Numbered from the stretch's first letter, positions 1-7,745 are shown. The stretch is DNA of 8,596 nucleotides from Burkholderiaceae bacterium (GCA_023258775.1 JALQWJ010000054.1:1-8596); one strand, 5' to 3'. Program-made: numbers and translations. Notes: a model not told the origin generated them from the sequence alone.

Positions 1-104
1 GTGACAGAGACAATCGTGCCCTGGTTACGCGTGTCAGCGGTAACCTGCAGGTTCTGAATTTTGCTCTTGAGCAGTTCGCTGATTTCAGCTGGATTAAGTT
101 GCAT
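1..104 (-). CDS. atpA: ATP synthase F1 subunit alpha, N-terminal fragment cut by window edge
   Basis: Only the first 34 codons are inside the window. They read [20 protein letters not shown] and continue [14 protein letters not shown], the typical N-terminus of proteobacterial F1 alpha: an amphipathic helix that meets delta at the top of F1, followed by the beginning of the beta-barrel domain. In the family, alpha forms the alpha3-beta3 hexamer and carries the non-catalytic nucleotide sites; those motifs lie beyond the left edge. The ATG at 104-102 is chosen because AGGAGA sits 7 bases upstream and because the N-terminus matches the family. It follows atpH after an unusually long 132-bp spacer. 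The identification is firm despite the short fragment because the operon order agrees. Confidence 0.95.
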   Translation of the reverse strand, partial: MQLNPAEISELLKSKIQNLQVTADTRNQGTIVSV

Positions 105-236
105 GAGACATTCTCCTGAATACTGTTTACAGCCTAGCGCGAATAGGCGCTAACCCATGTGCACGGCGCACTCGTCGAGCCCAGCGCTCAGTCAAACCGA
201 GCGGCATGCCGTCAAGACCCATAAAACCCAAAGGAC
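105..236 (-). other. Long atpH-atpA spacer with palindromes
   Basis: This is 132 bp between the atpH stop and the atpA start; the corresponding gap in the E. coli atp operon is very short. Two inverted repeats are visible: a perfect 10-bp palindrome CGGCATGCCG at 202-211, and a hairpin at 135-152 with 6-bp arms TAGCGC/GCGCTA around a 6-base loop. No T-run follows either, so neither looks like an intrinsic terminator. A 31-codon ATG frame (222-127, TAA stop) exists on the minus strand but has no ribosome binding site and no recognisable product, so it is not called a gene. The spacer could be an mRNA processing or stability element; that is inference. Confidence 0.5.
112..117 (-). promoter_or_regulatory. 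Ribosome binding site of atpA
   Basis: AGGAGA on the minus strand with a 7-base spacer to the atpA ATG. It is a strong Shine-Dalgarno match and fixes the atpA start. It contrasts with the weak site in front of atpH. Confidence 0.8.
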
Positions 237-767
237 TCAACGTAAAGCGTCTGCGAGTTGCGAAACTTTTCCGCGAATCGACGCGTCGATAACTTCGTCG
301 CCGATTCGAATAATCACGCCACCGATCAATGACTCGTCGATCTCAACGCTCACCTTCACGTTCCTGCCGTACTTCGCTTTAAGTACGTCCACCAAGGATT
401 GCTGCTGGAGCGCATCCATCGTAAAGGCAGAAGCGATGTGAGCGTCAAGCACTTGCTCGTGTGTGTTGCGAAGTGTTTCAAAGGCCTCAGCAAGAGCAGA
501 CGCGACTGATAATCGCTCATTGGAGACGAGCAGTTGAATGAAGTTCTTTTGCTCAGTACTGTAAGCGCCGCAAACTTCCGCTAACGCTTGCGACAACTTG
601 TCCGAGGCCAAGGCTGGGTTAGCAAGCATACGGTTGGTAACCGGGTCTTGAAGACCAGCCGCTAACCTAGCGATCATCCTCGACCAACCTGCGAGGTCAG
701 ACGCTTGCTTGGCCTGCTGAAAAGCTGCCTCGGCATATGGCCTGGCAATGGTTGAAGGCTCTGCCAT
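237..767 (-). CDS. atpH: ATP synthase F1 subunit delta
   Basis: This is a 176-residue protein, almost the same length as E. coli delta (177). Delta (OSCP homologue) sits on top of the F1 head and joins it to the peripheral stalk b subunits. The N-terminal helical domain begins with the family-typical ARPYAEAAF at about residues 8-16. The C-terminal end carries the delta signature, seen as IGGVIIRIGDEVIDASIRGK at about residues 148-167, followed by the closing QLADALR. The ATG at 767 lies 12 bases after the atpF stop. The ribosome binding site is weak (AGCGA at best), so translation may be coupled to atpF. Nothing is odd in the coding sequence itself; what follows it, the 132-bp gap to atpA, is unusual. 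Confidence 0.97.
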   Translation of the reverse strand: MAEPSTIARPYAEAAFQQAKQASDLAGWSRMIARLAAGLQDPVTNRMLANPALASDKLSQALAEVCGAYSTEQKNFIQLLVSNERLSVASALAEAFETLRNTHEQVLDAHIASAFTMDALQQQSLVDVLKAKYGRNVKVSVEIDESLIGGVIIRIGDEVIDASIRGKVSQLADALR

Positions 768-779
768 GATTCGCTGCCG

Positions 780-1253
780 TTAACGCAATTCAGTCTTGAG
801 GTCAGCAAGAAGCTGTGCGTGAGCTCGAGCATCGACCTCACGACGCAAGATCCGTGCTGCACCGGCAACCGCAAGTTGAGCAACCTCTTCTCTGAGTTGG
901 TCCTTCACGCGCTGAGCAGCAAGATCAGCCTCAGCTTCGGCTGCTTTGCGTGCTTCGGCAACAATTCTCGATGCGTCCGCGCGCGCCTGCTCCATGAGCA
1001 CCGCGGCCTGGCGTTCCGCCACTGTTCGCAATTCGGCAGCACCAGCTCTTGCGTTTTTAATTTCCTCTTGCACCCTCAGTTCAGCGGCGGCGAGATCGGC
1101 CTTAGCTCGATCGGCTGCAGCCAACCCGTCGGAAATTCGACGTGAGCGCTCGTCGAGCGCTTTAGTGATCGGCGGCCAGACAAAACGAGCCGTGAACCAC
1201 CAAAGGATGATGAAGACCACGATCTGAATGATGAGCGTCGCATTAATGTTCAC
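780..1253 (-). CDS. atpF: ATP synthase F0 subunit b
   Basis: This is a 157-residue peripheral stalk subunit, essentially the E. coli length (156). The start MNINATLIIQIVVFIILWWF is a single N-terminal membrane helix (about residues 5-27) beginning with the conserved short MN-x-NATL leader. The WPPITKALDERSRRI stretch then marks the exit from the membrane. The rest is charged and alanine-rich (AADRAKADLAAAE, ARKAAEAEADLAAQ), as expected for the long parallel coiled coil that holds alpha3-beta3 against the a subunit. The ATG is supported by GGGAG about 8 bases upstream. It lies between atpE (63-bp gap) and atpH (12-bp gap). The protein acts as a homodimer tethered to the inner membrane. Confidence 0.97.
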   Translation of the reverse strand: MNINATLIIQIVVFIILWWFTARFVWPPITKALDERSRRISDGLAAADRAKADLAAAELRVQEEIKNARAGAAELRTVAERQAAVLMEQARADASRIVAEARKAAEAEADLAAQRVKDQLREEVAQLAVAGAARILRREVDARAHAQLLADLKTELR

Positions 1254-1316
1254 GACGAACTCCCTGCGTTGATGTAAATGAACCGACAGTTACTGCGGGC
1301 AAGAAGAGCCCTGCGA

Positions 1317-2486
<1,170 letters not shown>

Positions 2487-2516
2487 TCAAGCCCCTGTTG
2501 TTGTTTTCACATCAGC

Positions 2517-2891
2517 CTAAATCTTCGACTGACTCCCGTTTCCTGCTTTCCGACCTAACACCATCGGAACGATCCACGTTGCGTTGGCGGCCAAAACAAT
2601 GCCAGCAATCATCGCAGGCCAGACCAACCAACGCAAATAAACCGCAGCTGCTGCCATCAATCCGATAGTCGAGAGGAGTTTCACAAGTTCACCGACGAAG
2701 AACACAGTCGGGTAAGACTCGGGAGACCTCCCTCGAGACGCCGACAAGCGTAAGGCAAACATCAGGTTAGGCAACACGATGCAAGTGCCACCAATGAAGG
2801 CACTGACGCATACTTCCCAACGCTGCGTAGCCAAACACCCGAGGGCTAATACAAGCACCGCAAGTAATTGATGAACAATGGCCCGAAACAT
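2517..2891 (-). CDS. atpI: ATP synthase accessory membrane protein I
   Basis: This is a 124-residue hydrophobic protein, close to the E. coli AtpI length (126). It shows four predicted membrane segments at about residues 6-22, 27-47, 63-85 and 91-112. The family pattern is visible: GGTCIVLPNLMFALRL in the second segment, then FFVGELVKLLSTIGL with the conserved Gly-Glu and Lys. AtpI is not part of the finished enzyme and is thought to help c-ring assembly or stability. It is the first gene of the atp operon, and the promoter at 2935-2963 lies just in front. The upstream ribosome binding site is poor (AGAAGA), consistent with the low expression known for this subunit elsewhere. The ATG at 2891 is the only reasonable start. 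Confidence 0.93.
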   Translation of the reverse strand: MFRAIVHQLLAVLVLALGCLATQRWEVCVSAFIGGTCIVLPNLMFALRLSASRGRSPESYPTVFFVGELVKLLSTIGLMAAAAVYLRWLVWPAMIAGIVLAANATWIVPMVLGRKAGNGSQSKI

Positions 2892-2934
2892 GACGTCTGT
2901 CTTCTATTGCCACTGTTAACCGCAACAGCTGCGA

Positions 2935-2963
2935 AGTGTAGGGGCATCATGCTGACAGGTCAA
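2935..2963 (-). promoter_or_regulatory. Sigma-70-type promoter of the atp operon
   Basis: On the minus strand, -35 TTGACC (2963-2958) and -10 TACACT (2940-2935) are separated by exactly 17 bp. The predicted transcription start is near 2928, giving a leader of about 37 bases before the atpI ATG. It sits in the only sizeable spacer ahead of the ATP synthase genes, which supports the call. I see no terminator between parB and this promoter, so read-through from parB is also likely. Confidence 0.7.
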
Positions 2964-3004
2964 CCATGCGAAAGTCTTAGATGCCTCGTTCACAGTTGTC
3001 GACG

Positions 3005-3037
3005 CTCGGTACATCAAAAATAGAGATACTCGGTACA
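3005..3037. repeat. Pair of 9-bp direct repeats upstream of the atp promoter
   Basis: CTCGGTACA occurs at 3005-3013 and again at 3029-3037, 24 bp start to start, in the parB-atpI spacer and about 40 bp upstream of the -35 box. The second copy continues into GTACAAAT (3033-3040), an 8-bp match to the core of the 12-bp repeats between parA and parB. The position suits an activator or repressor site for the atp operon; that function is inferred. Confidence 0.5.
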
Positions 3038-3058
3038 AATTGAGGCGACCCTGGCGAG

Positions 3059-3964
3059 CTAAAGCAGTGACAGCCCAAGTCGTTGGAGTAGGCCTTCAAA
3101 ATGTTCAGCATCCGAAAATTCGATCTGCAAGTTCCCACGTCCACGGCTGCTTAGCTTGATCTGAACCCTTGTTGCAAGCGCATCCGAGAGTTGTTCTTCG
3201 AGCCGCTGGTGGTCTCTTGAGCTAGACCCGGCAAGCGCAGCGGCGCTTTGCGGTTGTTGTGCCTCGTCGCGCAAGGTCTTTGAAACAAGGCGCTCGCATT
3301 CGCGCACCGAGAGTCGCTTTTGCACGACTTCGTTTGCGAGTTGAATTTGACTCGCACGATCAAGCGCAAGTAACGCTCTAGCGTGGCCCATATCGAGGTC
3401 AGCAGCAAGCAACATGGTTTGAACTGGCTCAGCGAGTTGTAGTAGCCGCAGCAGGTTGGAAGTTGCCGAACGTGAGCGTCCAACCGCTTTTGCAAGCTGT
3501 TCGTGGCTCAGTCCAAATTCGTCAATCAGCCGCTTGAGTGCTTGCGCTTCCTCAAGGGGGTTGAGATCTTCACGTTGAATATTTTCAATCAATGCAAGCG
3601 AAAGCGCCTGCTCGTCGGGAACCTCTTTAACGATCACCGGCACCGTTTCCAGTCCTGCCAGTCTTGCAGCCCGGTAGCGACGCTCCCCTGCGATGATTTC
3701 AAAGCGAGCTCTCGATTCATCATGGTTTGCATTGGGCAGGGATCGCACCAAGATAGGCTGCATGATCCCGTGTTGTAGGATCGAATCGGCGAGCTCTTGC
3801 AAGGCCTGCTCATCCATTCGAGTGCGGGGTTGATAGCGACCCGGCTGTAATTTATTAAGGGCAAGTTGCCTAAGTTCACTTTCCAGTGGCACAACCGGAT
3901 CTGTCCCGAGCAACACATCTAAGCCTCGTCCAAGTCCTTTTGGGCGCTGTTTATTCGTCAGCAA
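3059..3964 (-). CDS. parB: Chromosome partitioning protein ParB (CTP-dependent parS clamp)
   Basis: This is a 301-residue ParB/Spo0J protein. The N-terminal KGLGRGLDVLL (residues 9-19) is the short basic motif that stimulates ParA ATPase. The CTP-binding fold follows, with YQPRTRMDE at about 44-52, GIMQPILVR at 66-74, GERRYRAAR at 93-101 and ENIQREDLNPLEEA at 127-140. A helix-turn-helix for parS lies at about 153-175 (SHEQLAKAVGRSRSATSNLL). The C-terminal dimerisation domain covers about 251-301. The start is TTG at 3964, chosen because AAGGAG stands 6 bases before it and KGLGRGL then falls at the usual distance from the N-terminus. The gene follows parA after a 61-bp gap filled by tandem repeats. 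Two perfect parS sites at 7838 and 7969 provide its targets. Confidence 0.97.
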   Translation of the reverse strand: MLTNKQRPKGLGRGLDVLLGTDPVVPLESELRQLALNKLQPGRYQPRTRMDEQALQELADSILQHGIMQPILVRSLPNANHDESRARFEIIAGERRYRAARLAGLETVPVIVKEVPDEQALSLALIENIQREDLNPLEEAQALKRLIDEFGLSHEQLAKAVGRSRSATSNLLRLLQLAEPVQTMLLAADLDMGHARALLALDRASQIQLANEVVQKRLSVRECERLVSKTLRDEAQQPQSAAALAGSSSRDHQRLEEQLSDALATRVQIKLSSRGRGNLQIEFSDAEHFEGLLQRLGLSLL

Positions 3965-3970
3965 GTTTTA

Positions 3971-3976
3971 CTCCTT
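3971..3976 (-). promoter_or_regulatory. Ribosome binding site that fixes the TTG start of parB
   Basis: AAGGAG with a 6-base spacer to TTG at 3964. It is the strong Shine-Dalgarno that justifies a non-ATG start; the next in-frame ATG is at codon 50, inside the conserved domain. Its first base is also the last transcribed base of the adjacent 12-bp repeat array, so structure in the array could affect ribosome access. Confidence 0.8.
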
Positions 3977-4023
3977 TTGTACAAATCTTTGTACAAATCT
4001 TTGCTCAAATTTTTGTACAAATC
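3976..4023. repeat. Four tandem 12-bp palindromic repeats between parA and parB
   Basis: On the plus strand, TTTGTACAAATC occurs at 3976-3987, 3988-3999 and 4012-4023, with a variant TTTGCTCAAATT at 4000-4011. Three copies are identical and period 12 is kept exactly. The first ten bases, TTTGTACAAA, form a perfect palindrome; the variant keeps the outer TTTG/CAAA. The array begins 2 bases past the parA stop and ends in the parB ribosome binding site, so it is essentially the whole spacer. It could be a protein-binding array, a foldable RNA controlling parB translation, or slippage-expanded sequence. I know no standard element with this unit. Confidence 0.9.
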
Positions 4024-4025
4024 TT

Positions 4026-4799
4026 TTATCCCTTAGCAAGTCTAGCCAGAAACTCTGCGCCAAAGCTTGCATAGGCTTTGGCTCCCCTTGAACTTGGATC
4101 AAACACGAGGCCTGGCATACCATGACTCGGTGCTTCAGCCAGGCGCACATTACGTGGAATCACAGTCTCGAAAACCTTTTCAGCAAAATGCTCGGCTAAT
4201 TGATCAGAGACCTGTTGTGCCAACGTAATCCTTGCATCGAACATCACCCTGAGCAGGCCCAACATGTTTAAGTCTGGATTAAAGTTAGTTTGAACTTTGC
4301 GAATGGTGTTCACCAGATCCGACAAGCCCTCAAGTGCGTAGTACTCGCATTGCATGGGAATGATGACTCCGTTTGCCGCGCAAAGCCCGTTAAGCGTGAG
4401 CATCGACAACGACGGGGGAGAATCAATCAAAATGACTTCATCATGGCAATCCGCCATGGACGCGATTGCATGCTTGAGCCTTTGTTCGCGGTCGCTCAAA
4501 TCGACAAGTTCGAGTTCTGCTGCCGCCAGGTCACGATTGGCAGGCAGCAGGTCAAAGCCAAACTCCGTGCTAAGTCGGACCGCGTGGGGAGGCTCAAGGC
4601 CTAGTAGCATTTGATAGACCGAGCGACTAAGGTTGCGTTTATCGATGCCACATCCCATGGTGGCGTTTCCTTGGGGGTCCAAATCAATGAGCAAAACCCG
4701 TTTGCCCGCGCGCGCGAGCGCAGCAGCCGTATTGACAGCGGTGGTGGTTTTTCCGACACCGCCTTTTTGATTTACAACCACAAAAATCCATGCTTTCAT
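4026..4799 (-). CDS. parA: Chromosome partitioning ATPase ParA (Soj type)
   Basis: This is a 257-residue Walker-type ParA of the short chromosomal class, with no N-terminal DNA-binding domain. The deviant Walker A motif is KGGVGKTTT at residues 12-20, with signature Lys12 and catalytic-loop Lys17. LLIDLDPQGNAT at 36-47 supplies the conserved Asp39 and Asp41. The Walker B strand is VILIDSPPSL at 122-131 with Asp126. Downstream, IPMQCEYYALEGL (about 146-158) is the family-typical segment. ATP-bound ParA dimers bind nucleoid DNA and are released by ParB, moving the origin region. The ATG at 4799 is 16 bases after the rsmG stop, with a modest AAGG upstream. Tight spacing suggests co-transcription with mnmG and rsmG. 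I find no separate promoter. Confidence 0.97.
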   Translation of the reverse strand: MKAWIFVVVNQKGGVGKTTTAVNTAAALARAGKRVLLIDLDPQGNATMGCGIDKRNLSRSVYQMLLGLEPPHAVRLSTEFGFDLLPANRDLAAAELELVDLSDREQRLKHAIASMADCHDEVILIDSPPSLSMLTLNGLCAANGVIIPMQCEYYALEGLSDLVNTIRKVQTNFNPDLNMLGLLRVMFDARITLAQQVSDQLAEHFAEKVFETVIPRNVRLAEAPSHGMPGLVFDPSSRGAKAYASFGAEFLARLAKG

Positions 4800-4815
4800 C
4801 GCGCAAACGCCTTGC

Positions 4816-5589
4816 TTAGTTCGACACCACCGGCAATGGCCGTAACGAGGCTTGCTTCAATGCTGGGGGCCGGATAATGACAGCGCAGCGTTGGGCGTCC
4901 AAGCCGGGGACTTCAAAGCGAACTGTCTCAAGCTGCCAGTTCGGACGTGCACCAAGAAAGGTTTCGATTTCGTGATGAGGGATCTGCCCTTTCATCGCGC
5001 AATAAAAGCCCATGGGATGACATAAATGTTGGGTACTTGCAACAAACTCGTCCAAGCTCGCATAGGCCCTGCTCACAATCATGTCAAAGCCTTGGATCTG
5101 ACCTAAGCCGTGCGAATCCTCGCCGAACCTAAGCTGTTCGAGCCTCGCGTGTATTGGCTTCACCCCCTTCAAACCCATCATCGCCGACGCTTGCCGCACA
5201 AAGCGTACTTTCTTTTCAACCGCATCGACGGCAACAATATTCCAAGTTGGCTCCGTCAATGCCAAAAGCAAAGCAGGCAGTCCCGCACCGGTACCGGCAT
5301 CTAGCACATTAGCTTGACCTGTTTTTGTGTTTTGCCGCGCCAAGCGAGCACGCACGAGCGGCAGGATCGCTAAACAGTCCAAAATATGGTGCGTCCAGAT
5401 ACTGTCTTCATCACGGATTGCCGTGAGATTGATCCGCTGATTCCAATGCATCAATAGCTTGATATATTGTTCTAAAAGATAGATTTGGGAGCGAAGTTCA
5501 GGTAAGCCGATAGACCCAAGCGCTTCATATGCTCGATGCTTCTCGAGTTTGGCACCAACTTGGGGTGTGCTTTGCATGCTTGGTAACAT
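4816..5589 (-). CDS. rsmG: 16S rRNA (guanine527-N7)-methyltransferase
   Basis: RsmG (GidB) methylates G527 in the 530 loop of 16S rRNA using S-adenosylmethionine; its loss is known to give low-level streptomycin resistance. From the ATG the protein has 257 residues, longer than E. coli RsmG (207) because of extra residues at both ends. Family stretches are WNQRINLTAIRD (about 49-60), HILDCLA, the SAM-binding loop VLDAGTGAGLPALLLAL (about 95-111), AVDAVEKKVRFVR and SRAYASLDEFV. The start is uncertain. A TTG at 5598 has GGA only 3 bases before it; ATG codons at 5589 and 5577 have weaker context. I chose 5589. The gene lies 57 bp after mnmG and 16 bp before parA. The fold is certain; only the N-terminus is open. 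Confidence 0.94.
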   Translation of the reverse strand: MLPSMQSTPQVGAKLEKHRAYEALGSIGLPELRSQIYLLEQYIKLLMHWNQRINLTAIRDEDSIWTHHILDCLAILPLVRARLARQNTKTGQANVLDAGTGAGLPALLLALTEPTWNIVAVDAVEKKVRFVRQASAMMGLKGVKPIHARLEQLRFGEDSHGLGQIQGFDMIVSRAYASLDEFVASTQHLCHPMGFYCAMKGQIPHHEIETFLGARPNWQLETVRFEVPGLDAQRCAVIIRPPALKQASLRPLPVVSN

Positions 5590-5607
5590 TTGAAGCAAGG
5601 ATCCGTG

Positions 5608-5649
5608 TCGATCAAAGTCTAATCGTGAATGATCGAAGTTTGTCGATCA
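5608..5649 (-). promoter_or_regulatory. Three complementary arms able to form alternative hairpins before rsmG
   Basis: In the transcript, arm 1 TGATCGA (5649-5643, overlapping the mnmG stop) is followed by arm 2 TCGATCA (5636-5630) and arm 3 TGATCGA (5614-5608). Arm 2 pairs perfectly with arm 1 (6-base loop) or with arm 3 (15-base loop), so the two 7-bp stems exclude each other. Arms 1 and 3 are a 9-base direct repeat, TGATCGACA. Arm 3 ends 9 bases before the possible TTG start of rsmG. The geometry is visible; a regulatory role is inferred. There is no following T-run, so it is not a classical terminator. Confidence 0.45.
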
Positions 5650-7599
5650 GGCGGCTCGCGTTGAGCGCTCAGTGAGCTGCGATGAACTTGCCACCGGTTT
5701 CAATTGGCGGATGCGTTTTAAATGAATCATCAACAATGAGATCGCTGCTGGCGTGACACCAGAGATTCGAGAGGCCTGTCCGAGTGTTGCCGGGCGAGTC
5801 GCGGAGAGTTTTTGTCTAACCTCCGCCGACAAGCCGGCTACCTGCCCATAATCGATTGTGCTGGGTATCTCTGTACTTTCCTGTGCAAGTTGCCGCTCCA
5901 CCTCCAACTGCTGACGAGCAATATAACCTTCATATTTAACCTGTATCTCGATTTGCTCGGCTACGTCCTGTTCGGTCTTTCCCTCAATCAAGCCGATCGC
6001 CTCTAATTCTGCCCGCATGGCTGTGTAACGAACTTGTGGTCGCTTTAGCCAGTCAAGTGCTCGTTGGTCTCGTTCTGGTAACTCCCCCTCGGGTCTGATT
6101 CGTTGCAACGCTTCGAGTGTCTTTGGATTGAACCTGATGGCAGCGAGGCAAGCTAGCTCTTTTTCGATGGCCTCTCGCTTACGAGAAAACGCGGTCCACC
6201 GCTCCGCTGAGATCAATCCCATGCCGTGAGCGAACTCGGTTAACCTAAGGTCAGCATTGTCTTCTCGAAGCGACAAGCGAAACTCAGCCCGACTGGTAAA
6301 CATACGATAGGGCTCACTCACGCCGCGCGTCGTGAGATCGTCCACCAGAACCCCCAAATAGGCCTGATCACGCCTTGGCCACCAGGGCGGAAGCGCCCGA
6401 ACGTTTCGCGCCGCATTGACACCAGCGAGCAGGCCCTGGGCAGCAGCCTCTTCATAGCCCGTGGTGCCATTGACCTGTCCGGCAAGAAAAAGACCAGCAA
6501 TTGCTTTAGATTCAAGCCAAGGCTGTAGTTCACGTGGGTCGTAATAATCGTACTCGATAGCATACCCGGGGCGCAGAATGTGGGCCCGCTCCAAGCCAGA
6601 GATTGATCGTACCAAGGCAAGTTGAACATCAAAAGGGAGACTGGTGGAGATGCCGTTCGGGTAAATTTCCGTCGTGTTCAAGCCCTCTGGTTCAAGAAAA
6701 ACCTGATGGGAAAGCTTATCGGCAAATCGGTGAACCTTGTCCTCAACCGATGGGCAATAACGAGGACCAACGCCCTCGATGACACCAGTGAACATTGGAG
6801 AGCGGTCAAGACCTCCGCGAATGATGGCATGAGTTTTTTCATTCGTATGGGTAATCCAGCAAGGTCTTTGAGCGGGGTGTTGATCTGCGCGCCCGAGAAA
6901 GGAAAAGACGGGAATCGGCGCTGCGTCGCCATCTTGGCGTTCGCAACGGGCGAAATCGATACTGCGCGCATCAAGGCGCGGAGGGGTTCCAGTTTTCAAT
7001 CGGCCTCGAGGCAGCTTCATCGCCGCGAGCCTTTGCGCCAGGTGAAGCGCTGGCGGATCACCGGCACGACCCGCGGCGTGCTGCTCCAATCCAATGTGGA
7101 TGCGGCCGTTTAAAAAGGTGCCGGCGGTTATAACAACTGTTTTGCCATGAAAGCGGATGCCACTTTGGGTCAACACACCGCAGGCGCGTACACCCTCTGT
7201 TGATTCTTGCAGCATGAGGTCATCAACGGCCTGCTGAAAGAGCCACAAATTCTTCTGGCGCTCTAGACGTTGGCGAATGGCGTTACGGTAAAGAACCCTA
7301 TCGGCCTGCGCGCGAGTCGCTCGAACGGCCGGTCCCTTGCTCGAATTTAAAATGCGAAACTGAATGCCTGCTTCATCGGTTGCTTCGGCCATCAAGCCGC
7401 CCAATGCGTCGATCTCCCGAACAAGATGGCCTTTTCCAATGCCGCCGATAGAGGGATTACAAGACATCTGACCCAGCGACTCGAGTTGATGGGTTAGCAA
7501 AAGCGTTTTCGCGCCCATACGCGCACTTGCACTTGCGGCCTCGGTTCCTGCGTGTCCACCACCGACGACAATCACGTCAAAGTGCTCGGGATAATCCAT
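5647..7599 (-). CDS. mnmG: tRNA uridine 5-carboxymethylaminomethyl modification enzyme, FAD subunit
   Basis: MnmG (GidA) works with MnmE (not in this window) to install cmnm5/nm5 at U34 of tRNAs reading split codon boxes. The protein has 650 residues, against 629 in E. coli. The N-terminal FAD dinucleotide fold is [14 protein letters not shown] (about 9-22). [20 protein letters not shown] (46-65) carries conserved Cys47. [11 protein letters not shown] (278-288) holds the second key cysteine, Cys282, and is the first family signature. [21 protein letters not shown] (373-393) is the second. The MnmE-interacting C-terminal helical domain ends with [20 protein letters not shown] before a short Ser/Thr-rich tail. 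The ATG at 7599 is preceded by AAAGGAG. It heads the mnmG-rsmG-parA-parB run and lies beside the parS sites, a common origin-proximal arrangement. Confidence 0.98.
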   Translation of the reverse strand: MDYPEHFDVIVVGGGHAGTEAASASARMGAKTLLLTHQLESLGQMSCNPSIGGIGKGHLVREIDALGGLMAEATDEAGIQFRILNSSKGPAVRATRAQADRVLYRNAIRQRLERQKNLWLFQQAVDDLMLQESTEGVRACGVLTQSGIRFHGKTVVITAGTFLNGRIHIGLEQHAAGRAGDPPALHLAQRLAAMKLPRGRLKTGTPPRLDARSIDFARCERQDGDAAPIPVFSFLGRADQHPAQRPCWITHTNEKTHAIIRGGLDRSPMFTGVIEGVGPRYCPSVEDKVHRFADKLSHQVFLEPEGLNTTEIYPNGISTSLPFDVQLALVRSISGLERAHILRPGYAIEYDYYDPRELQPWLESKAIAGLFLAGQVNGTTGYEEAAAQGLLAGVNAARNVRALPPWWPRRDQAYLGVLVDDLTTRGVSEPYRMFTSRAEFRLSLREDNADLRLTEFAHGMGLISAERWTAFSRKREAIEKELACLAAIRFNPKTLEALQRIRPEGELPERDQRALDWLKRPQVRYTAMRAELEAIGLIEGKTEQDVAEQIEIQVKYEGYIARQQLEVERQLAQESTEIPSTIDYGQVAGLSAEVRQKLSATRPATLGQASRISGVTPAAISLLMIHLKRIRQLKPVASSSQLTERSTRAA

Positions 7600-7603
7600 A
7601 AAA

Positions 7604-7610
7604 CTCCTTT
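7604..7610 (-). promoter_or_regulatory. Ribosome binding site of mnmG
   Basis: AAAGGAG on the minus strand, 4 bases (TTTT) before the mnmG ATG at 7599. The match is strong and the spacing somewhat short. It supports this ATG as the start. Confidence 0.8.
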
Positions 7611-7701
7611 GGAACTTAGGAAGAAGGCTGGCAATGTCCTGAGGCTTGGACTGTAGACCGCAGGTAATTACAAGCGCGTAGGGTTGCCTAGGGTCGCAAG
7701 T

Positions 7702-7745
7702 CTAACCTGCTGCGCTTATAGTTGGTTAGCTATGTTGATTGCTAA
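7702..7745 (-). promoter_or_regulatory. Possible mnmG-operon promoter with flanking inverted repeats
   Basis: A candidate -10 TATAAG (7720-7715) has a weak -35 TTAGCA (7745-7740) at 19 bp, longer than ideal. Around the -10, CTAACC (7729-7724) and GGTTAG (7707-7702) form a 6-bp inverted repeat; a second pair, TTAGC (7745-7741) and GCTAA (7730-7726), shares one arm region with it. The inverted repeats look operator-like, but no known regulator is recognised. If real, the transcript would have a leader of roughly 110 bases before mnmG. Confidence 0.25.

Noticed and set aside
127..222. 31-codon minus-strand frame between atpH and atpA
   Set aside because: It has no ribosome binding site and no family resemblance; an open frame of this length is expected by chance in such sequence.
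2964..3058. Intrinsic terminator between parB and the atp promoter
   Set aside because: There is a 5-T run, but the preceding sequence forms only a very short stem (GAG/CTC); this is not enough to call a terminator.
3968..4150. Minus-strand frame with a repeating four-residue pattern over the tandem array
   Set aside because: The pattern arises because the 12-bp repeat is a multiple of three; the frame overlaps parA out of phase and has no independent support.
6531..6546. Possible third parS site around the CACGTG in mnmG
   Set aside because: Only the CACGTG centre and a few flanking bases fit; the outer bases of both arms disagree with the consensus.
6622..7113. 163-codon open frame on the plus strand
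   Set aside because: It lies wholly antisense to conserved mnmG coding sequence, has no recognisable protein features and no ribosome binding site I can support.
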